64,000 nucleotides of DNA, taken from positions 1 to 64,000 of the forward strand of contig NZ_QRDZ01000017.1 of NCBI RefSeq assembly GCF_003386235.1, given 5' to 3'. The stretch comes from Cohnella phaseoli (lineage in GTDB: Bacteria; Bacillota; Bacilli; Paenibacillales; Paenibacillaceae). Of this stretch, positions 61,736 through 64,000 are shown piece by piece (the stretch's first letter is position 1; every line of letters starts with the position of its first letter). Below the pieces are notes generated by a model, which was not told where the DNA came from, did not search any database, and saw only the letters and a program-made list of their open reading frames with translations. The position numbers and the translations under genes were made by a program.

Positions 61736-63295
61736 ATGAACAGGGTGTCAAAATGGGTCAAGTTGCTCGTAATGGGCTGTTTGGCGGTCATGGTCGCAGC
61801 GGGCTGCGGAACAAATAATGAGCAGAATGCGCCGACTTCTTCGGTAGCTTCCGGCACAGCCGGAACATCTGAAGCCCCCAAGCTGGACAAAGTGGATTTA
61901 ACCTTGGTTTTGGCCGGCGATCAGCCGCCGGAGCAGAATGAGGTGCTTGCCGAAATCAACAAACGGTCGGAGCAGGAGCTGAATATCAATCTGAAGGTGC
62001 AATATATCCCGTGGGCCGACTACCAGGAGAAAATTAAAGTGATGGCGGCAGGCGGGACACCAATCGACATTTACCTCGACTTTTTCGGGAATTTGTCTTC
62101 CGCGGCTTCTCGTAAACAGGCGATACCGCTGAACGAGCTGCTGGACAAGTACGGACAGGATCTGAAAAAAGTAATTCCCCAGGCCGATTTCGACGGGTTG
62201 TCCATTGACGGCAAAATCTACGGGGTACCCGCGGTTTATCCGCGAGCGGAGATTGGCAACGTCGTCATCATTCGTAAGGATCTGAGAGAAAAATACGGGC
62301 TGCCGGAAATCACCACGCTCAATCAGTTCGAACAGTACCTGGATGCTGTCAAAAACAATGAGCCGGGAATGACCCCATTAGTTGCGAATCAAGGACGTTT
62401 CGGTTCCGCCATCGCGCGGGAAGTATATGATGGGAAAATGTGGTTTAGCTGGGGTTCCGACACCCAGCATCCTTATACGATCGATATTAACACTAAGCCG
62501 TACAAGGTCGTCAACAATTTTGAAACCGACGGGTTCAAGGAAATGATGAATTGGGGAAGGAAAGCCTATTCGAACGGGTGGTTCGCCAAGGACATTCTGA
62601 TGGAGAAGAACGATCAAACGAATTTTACTTCCGGTAAAGCCGGCGCTGTGCCAGGCGATTTGTTTAGCATGTCGAATATGGTGCCGCAGTTGGAAAAGAA
62701 CATCCCGGGTGCAAAGCTGGAAATGGTCATGTATAAGAAGGATCAGCCGTTGACAAACACTGCACCGACCAACAATTATTCCGCGATTTCCGCGACCAGC
62801 GCGCATCCGGAACGGGCAATGATGTTCCTGAACTGGCTTCTGAAGAGCCAGGAGAATTACGATCTGTTTATGTACGGAATTAAAGAGAAGCACTACACGC
62901 TCAAAGGGGACCTGATCGAGTTGCCTGAAGGTACCGATCTGGCGAACCGTCCTTACAACCCGACGCCTTGGTTTATTTATAATATGAAGTATCAAAGGGC
63001 GCTTACAACAGATCCGGTGGAATTTTCTGACGCATTGCAGTTCTGGAAGACGGCAAAAATCGAAAATAATCCGCTCATGAACTTTTCGTTTAATGCGGAC
63101 CCGGTAAAGACGGAAAATGCCCAGATCCAGAAAGTCGTACAAGAGCTTGCCATGCCGGTTTTTACAGGAGTTCTGCAATCCGACGCCGATTATCAGAAGC
63201 TTCTCGATCAGTTGAACAAAGCCGGCATACAGAAGGTATTGGCCGAAGCTCAGAAGCAGTTGGACGAATATATAGCCAAAAATAATCTTCAATAA
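61736..63295 (+). CDS. extracellular sugar-binding lipoprotein (DUF3502-type, second copy)
   Basis: A 519-residue lipoprotein; the lipobox AAGC gives acylated Cys24. It is homologous to the protein at 5548 (GDQPPEQNEVLAEINKR and ENYDLFMYGIKEKHYT are equivalent segments). It should present a glycan fragment to the two permeases just upstream. AGAGGAGCGATTCTAA is the ribosome site. Confidence 0.92.
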   Translation: MNRVSKWVKLLVMGCLAVMVAAGCGTNNEQNAPTSSVASGTAGTSEAPKLDKVDLTLVLAGDQPPEQNEVLAEINKRSEQELNINLKVQYIPWADYQEKIKVMAAGGTPIDIYLDFFGNLSSAASRKQAIPLNELLDKYGQDLKKVIPQADFDGLSIDGKIYGVPAVYPRAEIGNVVIIRKDLREKYGLPEITTLNQFEQYLDAVKNNEPGMTPLVANQGRFGSAIAREVYDGKMWFSWGSDTQHPYTIDINTKPYKVVNNFETDGFKEMMNWGRKAYSNGWFAKDILMEKNDQTNFTSGKAGAVPGDLFSMSNMVPQLEKNIPGAKLEMVMYKKDQPLTNTAPTNNYSAISATSAHPERAMMFLNWLLKSQENYDLFMYGIKEKHYTLKGDLIELPEGTDLANRPYNPTPWFIYNMKYQRALTTDPVEFSDALQFWKTAKIENNPLMNFSFNADPVKTENAQIQKVVQELAMPVFTGVLQSDADYQKLLDQLNKAGIQKVLAEAQKQLDEYIAKNNLQ

Positions 63296-63317
63296 TAAAT
63301 AAGGGATGGTGTCCAGC

Positions 63318-64000
63318 ATGAAACGTATCGTGTTGACCGTCATGATCTTTTCACTGGCATTTTGCGGATTCATTCTTAATGTGCCCCCATTTCCGAGCAC
63401 CGCGCAAGCTGCGGTTGGGGAAGGGACTCCTGGAACTTTGGATGATTATTGGAATGGAAATGCCAGTTGGGTCTATCTCAAAAAGGATACCTTCACGAGT
63501 ACGGGACAAGAAAACTATTCCTATGGCAATCACACCGAGGTCATGCCGGACGGCGCCTGGTATTACTTCAATCGCATACTTATAAAAACCTATAACGCAG
63601 GCTGCCCGAATAATGACGGACTGGGCACTCAGGTAAGGAAGTCGACTGACAAAGGCGCCACGTGGTCCGCGCCGGTCACGATTATCGCTCCAACTGCCGG
63701 AACGGCGTATTCGTGTTATGCGACCGACGGAGACGCTTGGTACAATCCAACCGAGAACAAGTGGCACTATCTGTTCCAATGTTGGGATGGCGTAACCTCA
63801 AGAGGATGCGAACTCGAGCGGTCCGGTTCCGACCCGATGGGTTCTTTCACCATCCAGCCGACTGGCGGAAATCCAACAATTGATCCGGGAGAGCTTTGGA
63901 ACTCCATCTGTAATGTCTCAACCGATGATTGTTCGACCTTAGCCGGCGGTCCCGGTAAAGTCGATGGTGAAGGGACCTACAATATCTTTAAGTATGACGG
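63318..64000 (+). CDS. secreted protein, sialidase/GH43-like beta-propeller (cut by window end)
   Basis: The frame is open to the last base, so only the first 227 residues are visible. A signal peptide (MIFSLAFCGFILNVPPF, cleavage after AQA) is followed by blade-like repeats: TQVRKSTDKGATWSAPVTI is an Asp-box of the sialidase type, and KWHYLFQCWDG and GPGKVDGEGTYNIFKYDG look like propeller strands of glycosidases. It is 22 bases after the binding-protein gene, so it is probably the degrading enzyme of this module. Confidence 0.75.
   Translation, partial: MKRIVLTVMIFSLAFCGFILNVPPFPSTAQAAVGEGTPGTLDDYWNGNASWVYLKKDTFTSTGQENYSYGNHTEVMPDGAWYYFNRILIKTYNAGCPNNDGLGTQVRKSTDKGATWSAPVTIIAPTAGTAYSCYATDGDAWYNPTENKWHYLFQCWDGVTSRGCELERSGSDPMGSFTIQPTGGNPTIDPGELWNSICNVSTDDCSTLAGGPGKVDGEGTYNIFKYD

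Noticed and set aside
62378..63400. 340-codon minus-strand frame opposite the second DUF3502-type binding protein
   Set aside because: Composition (many His/Arg/Ile) is typical of antisense shadow; no ribosome site and no recognisable domain.
1..64000. CRISPR arrays, tRNA or rRNA genes, prophage or replication origin
   Set aside because: No regularly spaced direct repeats of CRISPR type, no cloverleaf or rRNA motifs and no phage structural genes were seen on reading both strands; short or diverged RNA genes could still be missed by eye.

Overview
The window looks like chromosomal DNA of a spore-forming member of the Paenibacillaceae (Paenibacillus/Cohnella type). Pointers are a GerA/GerB/GerC germination operon, a tandem Gmad2 protein, strong GGAGG ribosome sites with frequent GTG/TTG starts, LplB/LplC-type carbohydrate permeases paired with large membrane-anchored AraC sensors, and a DUF4855 protein. 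This placement is inferred from gene content; no rRNA or tRNA gene was seen.

Layout. 1-600: non-coding DNA with a 42-bp tandem repeat and a dispersed 37-bp repeat, then a minus-strand SRPBCC gene. 1.3-9.7 kb: first carbohydrate module (AraC sensor, two permeases, lipoprotein binding protein, secreted DUF4855 protein with flanking discoidin-like domains). 9.8-12.2 kb: FCD-type GntR regulator and an IlvD/Edd-family dehydratase. 12.4-15.9 kb: small membrane proteins and a lipoprotein, class I aldolase, a decayed acetyltransferase. 16.0-19.3 kb: ABC exporter divergent from a TetR regulator. 19.4-23.2 kb: germination operon on the minus strand. 23.4-25.6 kb: patatin phospholipase with lectin repeats and a twice-inserted Cys-flanked helical hairpin. 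25.9-26.6 kb: a small beta-protein that may be Ena-like and a 53-residue membrane protein. 26.8-33.7 kb: rifampicin phosphotransferase, two-component system, alpha/beta hydrolase, tandem GNAT protein. 33.7-34.4 kb: scar with an IS1182-like transposase remnant and an SDR remnant. 34.6-36.9 kb: Gmad2 protein, ECF sigma factor, anti-sigma factor. 37.0-52.0 kb: second carbohydrate locus (GH2 enzyme, two paralogous beta-helix proteins, binding protein, two permeases, GntR/LacI hybrid repressor, GH38 alpha-mannosidase). 52.2-57.1 kb: unknown proteins, a three-gene Fe-S operon and an SGNH hydrolase. 57.3-64.0 kb: third carbohydrate module with the same AraC-permease-permease-binding protein order as the first, ending in a secreted protein cut by the window edge.

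How the genes fit together. Three glycan-import systems dominate. The modules at 1.3 and 57.3 kb share architecture but carry different secreted cargo. The 37-52 kb locus appears to be one regulon: ATGTCAA-type motifs overlap sigma-A-like promoters on both sides of the divergent GH2/beta-helix junction and precede the repressor and mannosidase genes. The most unusual single gene is the patatin, where a 64-residue Cys-flanked hairpin sits both inside the catalytic domain and inside the lectin region.
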